NCBI RefSeq assembly: GCF_024139115.2
Contig: NC_085139.1
Span: 249,731,236 to 249,795,235, forward strand
DNA: 64,000 nt
Direction of reading: 5' to 3'
Source: Armigeres subalbatus
Lineage: Eukaryota > Arthropoda > Insecta > Diptera > Culicidae
In this document: in pieces, positions 45,530 through 56,069 of the stretch
Layout of the letters: each line of letters starts with the position of its first letter
Numbering within the stretch: position 1 is the first letter of the stretch
Notes under the pieces: model-generated
Database searches by the model: none
The model's input: the letters and a program-made list of their open reading frames with translations, nothing else
Told to the model about the DNA's origin: nothing
Program-made: the position numbers and the translations under genes

Positions 45530-45853
45530 AAAAGTTTTCTGGGTAAATTACGCAACAGGAACTTTTCGTGGATATTCCGAAAATTTTCCTGTAGAAATTT
45601 GGAACAATTTCTTGTGAAATTTAGAAGAATTTCTCAGTAAATTCTGACGAATTTTCCAAACTCCAAACAATTTTCTTTGGGAGTTCCAAAGAGTGCTTTT
45701 GTTGGTAATTCCAAAGAATTCTCGAAACTATAAAGCAGTTCTCGTGGAAATTCTGAGAATAATTTCCAAATTAATATTTAAGAAAAACCTTAAAAAAATT
45801 ATGGAGAAGTTCATCAGATTTTTCAGGCGAAATTTGAAAAATTCTTAAGTTAA
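45530..45853. repeat. Decayed GGAATTTCC-type repeat
   Basis: Words such as TCGTGGAAATTCTGAG and TTCCAAAGAATTCTC recur at ~24 bp and resemble S2/S3 relatives. Confidence 0.5.
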
Positions 45854-45933
45854 TTACTTGAAAATATAGTAATAAAAAATCTTAAAGAAATCTAAAAAAA
45901 TCAACAACGCCGATTCACGCCGCCACCACTGAC

Positions 45934-46168
45934 CAGAATTTTGACAAACTCCTCCGCTGCCGTATATCGGATCGGCCCACACCTCTAGTCGCAGACAATC
46001 GGGATCGGGAAACGCATCGTACGAGGCCCGCAGATACTCTTGTGTTATTTTACCAAAAGTCGCTTCTGGACTTATCCAAAAATATGATTTTCTAGAGCAG
46101 ACGCGACGTCCAACATACTCCACACAGTGAAATTCGTAGGGATCAGGTATGGGATTAAAGGTAGTGTA
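45934..46168 (-). CDS. Candidate internal host exon, Cys-containing
   Basis: A minus-strand frame of 78 codons lies between a plausible acceptor (CACTTAG, ending 46169) and donor (CTG-GTCAGT at 45934). Its protein includes PDPYEFHCVEYVGRRVCSRK, then YFWISPEATFGKITQEYLRA, and ends near LRLEVWADPIYGSGGVCQN. Four cysteines, aromatic residues and balanced codon use set it apart from repeat-derived frames. An ATG at 46123 exists but the frame is open upstream of it. I do not recognise the family. The absence of neighbouring exons weakens the case. Confidence 0.35.
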
Positions 46169-46299
46169 CTAAGTGTAATGATGTCAGACGGAGCTGTTTA
46201 ATGTCATATGTATTGACTAAATAGACTTTTAACCGATTTAATACGGATGGGTCATATATGACCCGAGACGAAAATCAGCTGTCAAAGATCAGTTTTAAG
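46169..46299. other. Spacer before array A
   Basis: Nothing identified. Confidence 0.3.
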
Positions 46300-48110
46300 A
46301 GATAGAGCCTTGCTTTCTTCAGCAAAAATGTTCAAAATTAACTGTTCCATCCAGGGAAAATATTTCCCAGGTCAGATTATGGGCACTAGGATGATCTAGA
46401 GCATCCAAACTATCCTTGAGTTCTAATTTTGATGTTCTAAGAAATCGGTCAACAAAAAGATCTACGATGTTCCTACTATTTTTATGAGTTGGGACAGCTC
46501 TACGGTTCTTCATAACATCATTACAGACACACCACAGAATTCGTTCGATATCTACGACACTCCAAACTCTCCTTGAGTACAGATCCTAATGTTCAAATCG
46601 ATCAACATACAGATCTCCGATGTCCCCACTAGTTTTGTGAGTTAGAATAGCTCCAGGATACACTCCAAACTCTCCTTGATATTAGAATATTAAGATCGAT
46701 CGATAGGAAGATCTTCGATGTCCCACTATTTTTTTGAGGTGGAATAGCTCCGCGATACCTCGTAACACCATTACAGGCACACCAGAGTTCGTTCGACATC
46801 TACGGCACTCCAAACTTTCCTTGAGTACAGGTCTTAATATTCAAATCGATCAACATGAAGATCTTCGATGTCCCCACTAGTTTTATGAGTTGGAATAGCT
46901 CCAGGATACCTCGTAACATCATTACAGACACACCACAGAATTCGTTCGATATCTACGACACTCCAAACTCTCCTTGAGATCAGATCTTAATATTCAAATC
47001 GATCAACATAGAGATCCTCGATGTCCCCACTAGTTTTATGAGGTGGAATAGCTCCGCGATACCTCGTAACACCATTACAGGCACACCAGAGTTCGTTCAA
47101 CATCTATGGCACTCCAAACTATCCTTGAGTACAGGTCTTAATATTCAAATCGATCAACATGAAGATCTTCGATGTCCCCACTAGTTTTATGAGTTGGAAT
47201 AGCTCCACGGGATTTCGTGACACCATTATAGACACATCACAGAATTCGTTTGACATCTACGACACTTCAAACTGTCTTTGAGCGCAGATCCTAATATTCA
47301 AAACTATCAACATGAAGATCTCCGATGTCTAAACTATGTTTACAAGATGGAATAGCTCCACGGAACTTCGGTACACAATAAGATATACACCACAGAATTC
47401 GTTGAACATGTACGACACTCCAAACTCCAAACAAGCTCAGATCCCTATTTACAAATCGATCAACTAGAAGATCTTTGATGTCCCCACTATTTTTATGAGT
47501 TGGAATAGCTCCATGAGACTTCATTACACCATTATAAATACATAACAGAATTCGTTGAACATCTATTATACTCCAAACTATCCATGAGTACAGATCAGAA
47601 TATTCAAAACGATCAACATAGAGATCTTCGATGTCTCAACTATTTTTATGAGTTGTAATAGCTCTACGGAATTTGGTTACACTATTAGAGACACGCCACA
47701 GAACTCGCTCGACATCTACGACACACCAAACTGTATTTGAGCTCAGATCCCAATATTCAAATCGATCAATACGAAGATCTTTGAGGTCTCCACTATTTCT
47801 ATGAGTGGAAATAGCTCCACGGGACTTCGATACACCATTATAGATACATTACAGAACTCGTTGAACATCGACGACACTCCAAACTGTCCATGAGTACAGA
47901 TCTCAATACTCAAATCGATCAACATGAAGATCTACGTCATCCCATCTATTTTTATGAGTTGGAATAGCTCTACTGGACTTCGTTACACCATTATAGAATT
48001 CGTTGAACATGTACGACAATACAAATTGTCCATGAGTTCAATTCTTTATATTCAAATCGATCAACAAGTAGATGTACGATGGTCTAGGATGAATTTACCG
48101 CCAAAAAATT
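46300..48110 (+). repeat. ~153-bp tandem array A (family S5)
   Basis: GAGTTGGAATAGCTCC-type words recur at 46887, 47040, 47191, 47343, 47497, 47650, 47803 and 47955, a spacing of 151-154 bp. About 12 units with moderate divergence; one near 46680-46740 is shortened. The small frames within are not genes. Confidence 0.93.
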
Positions 48111-49879
48111 GTATGGTGAAGGACATCTAGGGAAGATCGATATAGTACGTACAATTACTATTTTCAATACCCCTCTCCCCTTCGCCACTTCTTGTAATGA
48201 ACCTCTAGTTTTTTTTTATTATTCGTCACGCACTTTGTGAATAACCACCTTACACAAATTTCATCAATAATGAGAGTATTTCTCGAAAAAAAAATACAAT
48301 GACTTGTTACCTGTTAGTCTACTAAATATTTTTTCGATGAAGAAGATTATTATTGAGAAACTTAACTATTGATTCCTTTTGGTACACTGCTTTCAAAAAG
48401 TTTACTCCTAGTGTGCTGCATGTTTGCAGCAGTGCACCAGAGCTTAACATGTCGATTCGAAAGTTTTATTGAAACGCCTTCTGTTGACGATCTCGCAGAA
48501 TCACATCAAATGGTTGCAGAGGAACTGAGAGAGATTTTTTTAGCAACATGATTTAGCTATTACATTTAATTCATTTTGGGATAAGTATGGAGAAAAGCAT
48601 TTGAAATGAAATTTTGTGATATTATTCATACGTAAATTACTTTACTCTTACATATAAATGTTAGTCTTAGTAACATCCACTTCCGTGCAATACTGAAACC
48701 AATTATATTGTCGATTGAATGTATTGCGAGCTTTATTCAGTTCTTGGTACGCAATCCTCATTTATTGGTTAGACTGTCATCTCATGATACCCCTTGGTGG
48801 TTTCAATACGTATAGAAATGGTAAACACTTGGGTAAACATATCGTATAAAATATATAATATGTATAATAAGTATAAAACAAGTAAGTATGAGTGTTACGT
48901 GAGAATTTATTTGTGAACCCTAATCCATGTTACTGAACGTAGTGCTCGTTACTGTCCCTGTTGAGTCGGTCGTGTTGACGGTTTGAAAGTTAATTTCACG
49001 AGTGGAAACAGCACGGGCGTATTAGATAAACGGTTTAGTCGTTCTAATGCGATAAAAACACTGAAGTTGTGAGTGTATAGTTTAAGCATTGTAAAGAAAA
49101 TAACATCTAATTAGAATAATAAATTTCAGCTTTGTAGCATGTGACAAATTCAACATCTGTGTGATTTATTTGTCCTGCTGTAAGAACAGTGCCCGTCGCT
49201 ATTGTTTTCAACAATGAGAGTACCAACGCCTTCTTGGTGCAACTTATGGGTCAAACACAATTGGGAAAACTGTCAAAACGCACGCATACGTATCAATTGT
49301 GTTTGGCCCAGTACTCTAATTCTGATCGATTATGGAGTAGCAATAATTCACATAATTCACAGCCCAGCCGGTCATCAAGAGACGCCGTGGTACCCGTAGA
49401 CCAAGCTTTATTCTATAACACTATAGATGATAAAAGGAACGAAAAAATTGTGGATGCGATGTTTGTGATCACAAAAACCCGTTTTTTTTCGTTGATCATG
49501 TTATTCATTACTGAGTAATCTGATTGCCGGGGAGTTATGAATTATCTCCCAATTTCAAGCCTGCACGGTGGGCCTGGCCGTTTTAATATTTGTGTCATAT
49601 TTATGATATAATGCAAATATTAATGCTGACAAGAAAGTGTTCGGAAACACAACCGACATTTCCAGGATGCTTTTCAATACTGGCTGTGCATGTGCTAAGA
49701 CAAGACAAGACAAGACATACATAAAACGCGACGCGAGACTGGACACATGTATGGACTTATGTATGTGATATAGTTCTTACGTTAGCACAATCTCTAAAAA
49801 ATGAGTAAGACAAGACAGGACAAAAACCCGTTTTTTTTCGTACTTACGTATTGTGTACGTAATGATATCCATTTGAGCA
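48111..49879. other. Spacer between inverted S5 arrays
   Basis: Low-repeat DNA. A 60-aa plus frame (48369-48551) starts with a hydrophobic stretch like a signal peptide (LLLVCCMFAAVHQ) but is short and unsupported. ACAAAAACCCGTTTTTTTTCGT occurs twice (49471, 49818). ACAAGACAAGAC runs occur at 49696-49720 and 49805-49820. The region around 48880-49190 could be part of an LTR, but I found no partner. Confidence 0.3.
49247..49310. repeat. Short hairpin, 17-bp stem
   Basis: TGGGTCAAACACAATTG is mirrored by CAATTGTGTTTGGCCCA with one mismatch, around a ~30-nt loop. GAGTAC (49217) and GTACTC (49311) may extend the pairing. The size is compatible with a small-RNA precursor or a MITE remnant; both are guesses. 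Confidence 0.6.
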
Positions 49880-50051
49880 ATTCCAACTAACAAGATTTTC
49901 ATATAATGGTGTAATGATGTTCCATGACGGTTCTCCAACTAACAAACAAGCTTCAGAATCCATGAATCACTATGTTGGTCTTTTAGACCTCCAATATCTG
50001 AACTCATGTATGGCGCCGTAAATATTCCGGGAATGTTATGATTTGTATATA

Positions 50052-50302
50052 CAGTAGACGTTCGATAACTGCAAGTCATTTAACTGCAATTCGATAGTTG
50101 CAACAGTTTTGCAGTTATCGGACCGCTAAACTTCAAACTGATGTCAAACTCAATGACAGCTGCATTGCGCTGCACATTTGGATGCACTTTTATTGCATCT
50201 GACGTCGATTGACAACCGTTTGACGTCTAGAATGCGTTGCAGTTATCGAACGGCATTCGTTAACTGAAAAGTAAACATTTTGCAGTTATCGAACGGCTAC
50301 TG
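50052..50302. mobile_element. Intact pogo-like MITE, TA target duplication
   Basis: 251 bp between TA dinucleotides. Ends are CAGTAGACGTTCGATAACTG and its inverse CAGTTATCGAACGGCTACTG. The same family is split at 35911-44734. Ends beginning CAGT with TA duplication fit pogo/Tigger-type mobilisation. Confidence 0.85.
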
Positions 50303-50307
50303 TACTG

Positions 50308-50443
50308 CCCAGGTAACCACTAGCACTTTATTTCGCCTTTTTGGCTATATAGGGCTATAAAAGAGCCAGTATAAAGTTTGTTAGCTATGTGATAGCATTT
50401 TAGTCGCACGTACAGCGTATTTTAATGCTTACGGTTACCTGGG
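50308..50443. mobile_element. Short MITE, ends CCCAGGTAACC
   Basis: CCCAGGTAACC at 50308 is mirrored by GGTTACCTGGG ending at 50443; CACTTTATTTCGCC and TATAGGGCTATA occur inside. It interrupts array B a few bases after the pogo-like MITE. Target duplication unclear. Confidence 0.7.
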
Positions 50444-51257
50444 TGGTATATTGATGTCCCATGGGGTTTCTACAACTGACATCCACACTCAGGATCCTAT
50501 GATTCACTCTGTTGGCCTTGTAGACCTCCAATATCTGAACTCAAAAATCGTTTGGAGTACCGTAGAAATTCTTGGAATGTTTCAATTTTCATATACTGGT
50601 GTAATGATGTCTCATGGGGTTTTTACAACTAACACATAAGCTGAGTTGCCTTTGAATCACTCTGTTGGTCTTGTAGACCCCCAAGATCTGAATTCAAGAA
50701 TGATTTGGAGTACCGTAGATACTCTGGGAATATTGTATTGTATTGTATTGATGTTCCATGAGGCTTCTCCAGCTAACACACAAGCTCGGAAATCAATGAA
50801 CCACTCTGTTGGTCTTGAAGACCTTCAGTATCTGAACTCAAGAATGACTTGGATTACCCCAGGAACTCTGGGAATGCTGTGATTTGCATATCCTGGTGTA
50901 GTGATGTCCCAATGGGTTGCTCCAACTAACGTAGAAGCTCAGGACCCTATGAATCACTCTGTTGGTGTTGTAGAACTTCAAGATCTGAACTCAAGAAAGT
51001 TTTGGAGTACCGTAGATATTCTGGGAATGTGGGTGTTTTTATATTTTGACATAATCACGTCCCATGGGGGTTTTACAACTAACACACAAGCTCAGGAACC
51101 TATCAATCACTCTGTTGGTCTTGTAGGCCTCCAAGATCTGAACTAAAGAATTGTTTGGAGTACCGTACATATTCTGGGAGTCTTGTATTTTGTATATACT
51201 ACTGTAATAATGTTCCATGGGGCTCCTCCAACTATTACACAAGCTCGGGAACCTATG

Positions 51258-51420
51258 AATTCTCGCTTAACTTTTCAAAAGGACCTAAGCAACATTTTTT
51301 TCATGGATTAACTGGAGTACTGTAATCAAAAGCTTTCATGTTGTTCTGTTGATTGTGCTATTCAAATTAATTCGTGAAAAAAATGTTACTTAGGTCCTTT
51401 TGAAAAGTTAAGCGAGAATT
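51258..51420. mobile_element. Near-perfect palindromic MITE
   Basis: AATTCTCGCTTAACTTTTC (51258) and its inverse ending 51420 form arms of ~55 bp. It is inserted in an S5 unit at CCTATGAAT, splitting that unit from its CTCTGTTG continuation. Confidence 0.85.
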
Positions 51421-51745
51421 GCTCTGTTGATCTTGTAGACCTCCAAGATCTGAACTCAAGAATAGTTTGAGGTACCGTTTATGTTTTGATAACACTGCTA
51501 TTTGCTAAAAAATAGTTTAATTATGTCTCAAGTAGCAATGCCAAGTTCAAATAAGGATTGAGGCCCCGTAAAACGCTTTGTTGTTTACGTAGATCATCAA
51601 GATCTCAAAAAAAAAATTACCCCTATTTCTACTTTTTCATGGTTTGCATACGTTTTTGAAGCAGAATGTCCAAAATTTATGTTGAAATACGACGAAAAAA
51701 AAATCCGGGTTGAATCGGTTAAGGATGTCAACTCAATAATAGTTT

Positions 51746-51888
51746 CCCAGTCAACACAAGATCGTATATGATGTCACATATGATGCTAAAGTGGAGGCCA
51801 TATAGGTACTTCCCCATACAATATGTACGTATATCGCCTCCACTTTAGCATCTTATGATACATCATATACGATTTTGTGTTGACTGGG
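51746..51888. mobile_element. Palindromic MITE, ends CCCAGTCAACACAA
   Basis: CCCAGTCAACACAAGATCG is mirrored by CGATTTTGTGTTGACTGGG with one mismatch; the arms run ~55 bp each. No coding capacity. Confidence 0.85.
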
Positions 51889-51899
51889 TTGGTGCTTGG

Positions 51900-53200
51900 T
51901 GGAAATTGTAATATACCTATCTGTTATATCACTAGAATGGTGAAAAAGATGTATCTTGTATTTATGGTGCAGTGTCGTTTGTTTATTCTTTTCAGCTTTA
52001 AGATCACAACTCAAGGATAGTATGGATGCTCTGAACATCACTTCACCAGTAACCATACGCTTTCAACATGTTTCCAAGATAAAGCAATACATTTTGAAAA
52101 ACTTTGCTAAAAAGTTCTCTTGAAACCGAATATAACGATGGTTTCGTGCAATACTGGCCTAACTCAATTTTTTTTAGTTTTTGACATTTTAATGGCAAAG
52201 CAAGGAAAATTGTACCGTTTTGACTGAAATCCCTTACAGATTCATATTCCAAACACTCTTTGCAATAAGATTTATTTGAAGCACTTCGTTATTTTTGCAT
52301 AAAAACGAATTTTCTCGACAAGCATACAGATCAAGGACGTTATTATTGTCCAACATCGGAATAACGTTGAAATTTTGTATTTTACTGCGTTTAAGGTGGT
52401 GTTCGGAATTAGAATCAAAGTGTTCGGCATTTGAGACAAATTTCTGCAGAATAAAATCATTCAGTATTGATAGTTACAATCTATAAAATATGAATGTCAA
52501 GCGCTTATATAAAAGTTCAATTCTTTCGCCAGCTGATGGAAACTATTATCTATTAAAATATTTTTATTCATGTGCCATAAAGACCTCCGAAGTGAAAAGT
52601 GTGCTTCGGAATATGAATCAAAACGGTATGATGTTTCATCTGACAAAAGGCTCTGGTCGAAATTAGCAATATATCAAAAGACATGTTAATTTTAAAATTT
52701 GACGATTTTTCAAGAAATGGTACCGTTTTGACCTTAATTTCGAGCATGACTCATATTCCTACAATCGCATTTAATAAGCCGTTTTAGCCTTATTTGCGCA
52801 GTTCTCTCCATAAATTTTTGAATTTGTTTGTAACCTTAGTTCTCCGTACTGAAAACCGATGAAAGCTTCAATTTTGGGGCGCTTAAACGCCAGTTTTTGG
52901 AATATGAGTCATGTTCGTGATTTGAATTAAAATAGTATGAATCTTATAATTCATCGATTTTTTGGAGTTTTTTTTGCATAATCCATTTATATCAACATAA
53001 GCAAAAATATACACGGAACTCAAAATATTCACAAAAATATTGAAGTTTCCTTTTCCTGGGTGAAAATTTTAAACCGTCATTTCTCAACATTTTTGCAGAG
53101 TCTGAGTTGTATTGTATTGCACGAAACCGTCGATATGACCCATCAATATTGAAACCGATTAAAGCTTATAATCTTTTTCCTACATAATGTAGAGTAAACA
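51900..53200. repeat. Dispersed repeat cluster with inverted ends
   Basis: CGATGGTTTCGTGCAAT (52135) is mirrored by ATTGCACGAAACCGTCG (53117). Words like TACCGTTTTGAC and TCATATTCC recur at 52214, 52240, 52724 and 52751, and inverted near 52900. Probably one or two decayed inverted-repeat elements. No gene. Confidence 0.5.
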
Positions 53201-56006
53201 TTTAGAGCAGTAAACTAATCATAATTAATATGGATTTCTAACCTTTGATCTTATGCCTTATAATCCAAATATGTCAGATAGTGCACGGTCATGGCACTCT
53301 AATAACATATTTAACCGTTCGTGACTCGCACACTCCTGGGTCGCGCACGCAGTCTCACCCGTGGCCGTGTTGTGTATAACTAACGTGCTTTTGTTGCATC
53401 TCAATTTTCCCCGTACATCTCATCCAAGCCTCATAAGCAGAAACCATTCCCTTGTCAGAAATCAATGTCTACTTTCGAAAACCAACAAAACCGCACATCT
53501 GGACCCGGAGAAGCACCGCAAAACCCCTTTTCCGAAAACGACGATGATGACCACAACAACGCCGAGGTCACCGAAGGTTTTCGGCCAACAACAACAACGT
53601 TTGGGTCTTCTTCGCCAGAAGAGGCTGCATGAGTCTGAGTGTCACCTCCACTCTTCTGCTTGAACCCGCCAAAGGTTCTCTTCATATTTTCGTCTCCCTC
53701 CGGGACCGAAAGCAGCCAGCAGCGCTGTTGTGTACTCGTTGCGTCATCGGTCCCAACCTGGTTGATGAGTAGAAACAAGAGGTTCGCCTAAGTTGATGAC
53801 GGAGGTTATTCGATCCGCAATTCGTGCCCCCTGGAGCGAGTCAAGAGGCACGAGTTTTGGAGTTTTTTCTTACGTTGAGAACTTCTGAGGAAGGGTTTAG
53901 CTTCACTGCTCTTCGTGAGATTTGTCCGATACAAATTTAAATGAAGCCAGTTTCTCAACTCCATCAGATGAATTACTCAAACTCACAATGCCCTCTTACC
54001 TTACCAGAGGTGTGGTGTGAAGATCGCATACTCACACGAGAATCGGTACGAGATGTGAAAGGGGTCACCGCAAAACGGAGCCATGAGTCTTCTCGGTTGC
54101 TGGCCGGGTGATCTGTTGACCGCAAATTTGAACGGTTTGCCCCGCAGAGAACACGGACGGGAGGCAGATGCGATGGGAGCGAAAAAAGGAGAAAGGTGCC
54201 ACAATTTATGAACATGTCAGCACGATCAAGCTGTCGTTCACCACCACGCCTTGCCTCCCCAGTTGCTCGTTCTCGGTGCGCGCCCGGTCTTGATTGTCCA
54301 AACAATCCACGCCGATGTCGGTTTGCATGCATTAAGCCGTGTAGAAAGACGGAATTTGAACTGTAAACTTTTGTGTTTGAATTGATGCCTTGTGTGGAGC
54401 AATGGGGAGGTACTTGCACTCGATCGCTCGTTAATGGTTGCGCATTAGAAAATTATTACTTTTTAATTTTCTTTGACAGGTCAGGCTTGTTTGGTGTGTT
54501 ACGGAGCTGAATAGAAGAAAGTATGGCTTGTGATCCATATTAGGACGTAATATAAGTTCAATAAGTAAAGGAATAAGCAAATAAGTAAGCAACTAAATAG
54601 GAAAGTAATTTTTGTACTTGCTGCCATTGAACAATTCAATGGGAACAAACCAATCGGATAGAGTAATTATCATTTTCCTTTGCCGCCACTGCCGGTCACA
54701 TACCGAAGCATAAACCAAACCGGTGATAGCTTCCGTCCAAAACCCGCCCCAAGTTGATCAGATTAATGCTGCGCAAAACTATTTCGAAAAACACCAAGTG
54801 GTCAAGAGCGTACCCACTTGCAGCGAAACCAGTTTCATTATTGGCTGAAGTGCACAGCTGGAGCAGCTGTGCGCACCGCCGTTTTACCCAAAGAGCCAAA
54901 ATAGTTTTCCCAAATACCATACGGGTCTCAATTTAGTCGATTGTGTCCGAACGAAACCGTACCGAATCTCCATACGAATGTGCGTTTCGAAACTTTGCCT
55001 GCAGGATTCGTTAAACAATGGAAGCCAAATAATCACAGCTCGTTATTCATTTATAATTCGCTAATAATACGCACCGCGCTCTCAATTCGAAGATTGGTGG
55101 CTGGGCTGATAGAGTTCGCCTCAAAACGGTGCGTTTATTGCTCCGCGCATATAATGAATGGCCGGGAGCAGCTCATTGTCGATCGCCACTATGTCTACTT
55201 TTGATCGGCAACTCATGTTGCGAAATTTCACGCTTCGCAATCGGTGAGTAAGGAGAAAGGTAGCTCCACAGCAGTTGCTGTGTCAAGGCAAGGACGACTA
55301 GTTGTGGTCATTAAGTTTGACATTGTGAAGATTTTTTTTAATTCTTCAAATTAATTTCAGGTTTTAGGTTTCAGTGAGAATCATTGATAAAAACAGATTA
55401 AATAAAAAATTTCTTTAAATAGTCGAAAGTCCTAGCAAAGATTTGATCACCGGCAGTGGTTTAGTCTAGTGCATGCGGATGAAAGAGCCAGTCGGATCTA
55501 ATAATTCAGCCAAAAAGCATAACCATTCTGAGGACCTTCATTTTCATCGCTCAAGATTCTTGTTGAAATTTAATCTACTCGAAGCTTAATAATGTTATTG
55601 GGCATGGTAAATTGTGCCAAGGAAACCGGGTCCAGTATTGCAATTTCTCAATTTCAATGAGATATGTCACGCGATGTTTACATATTCTCTCATTCTCTAT
55701 AAAAACGCGAAGGATGAAAGACCTGGTACAAAAATATCACAGATTTTAATTTCGTGACAGGGCATGGAAGTGTGTATTTTTTGCTTTATTTTTGTGTTTG
55801 CTACCGCTTTAAACTCGTTGGAAAAGGAATCAACTTATTTATTGAAAAGTCATTGTTCTTTGTATACGTCTATTGAAATAATTCAAACAAATTTAAAAAC
55901 AAATCACAACATCCTTTCATGACTGCTTTTTATGCGAAATTGATCAAAAAGTCAACGATACTTCATCTGGACGTCTGAGATAGAAAAAGGTGCTTTGCTC
56001 TCTGTC
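53201..56006. other. GC-richer low-copy region, possible host DNA
   Basis: The stretch 53330-55260 is richer in GC, lacks obvious tandem or inverted repeats, and could be host promoter or untranslated DNA. A 148-aa minus frame (53973-54419) and an 87-aa plus frame (54941-55204) are open, but I recognise no domain and do not call them. From 55260 on the DNA is AT-rich with nothing recognised. Confidence 0.35.
53465..53632 (+). CDS. Candidate small acidic protein or first exon
   Basis: ATG at 53465 opens a 55-aa frame ending in TGA at 53632: MSTFENQQNRTSGPGEAPQ, then an acidic stretch (SENDDDDHNNAEV) and a Ser/Thr-rich end. The composition looks like a soluble, unstructured protein start. The context before ATG (ATCA) is an acceptable start context in insects. 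No family recognised. It could also be part of a retroelement or chance. Confidence 0.25.
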   Translation: MSTFENQQNRTSGPGEAPQNPFSENDDDDHNNAEVTEGFRPTTTTFGSSSPEEAA

Positions 56007-56069
56007 TTAAAGCCGATGCCCACGTAGCGGTTTTTCAACGCCACGTGCACGCAGCGTTAAAATAACGGA
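56007..56069. mobile_element. Left half of a TTAA-type MITE beside array S4
   Basis: TTAA followed by AGCCGATGCCCACGTAGCGG corresponds to the left end of the MITE at 30888-31023. GCACGCAGCGTTAAAA resembles its inner arm. The satellite begins immediately afterwards and no right end was found in the window. Confidence 0.6.

Larger units (their letters stand above)
49880..51500 (-). repeat. ~150-bp tandem array B (family S5, inverted)
   Basis: CACTCTGTTGGTCTTGTAGACC-type units recur about every 140-155 bp, interrupted by three MITEs. The reverse complement aligns with array A, sharing ATCTACG-ACTCCAAA, CTTGA-T-CAGATC and TCATTACACCA. So the same satellite lies here in opposite orientation. Confidence 0.85.

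Noticed and set aside
48369..48551. Small secreted peptide
   Set aside because: The hydrophobic start looks like a signal peptide, but the frame is only 60 aa and I see no promoter, splice or conservation evidence.
53973..54419. 148-aa minus-strand gene
   Set aside because: No domain or signal is recognised. A long frame is likely by chance in GC-richer DNA.
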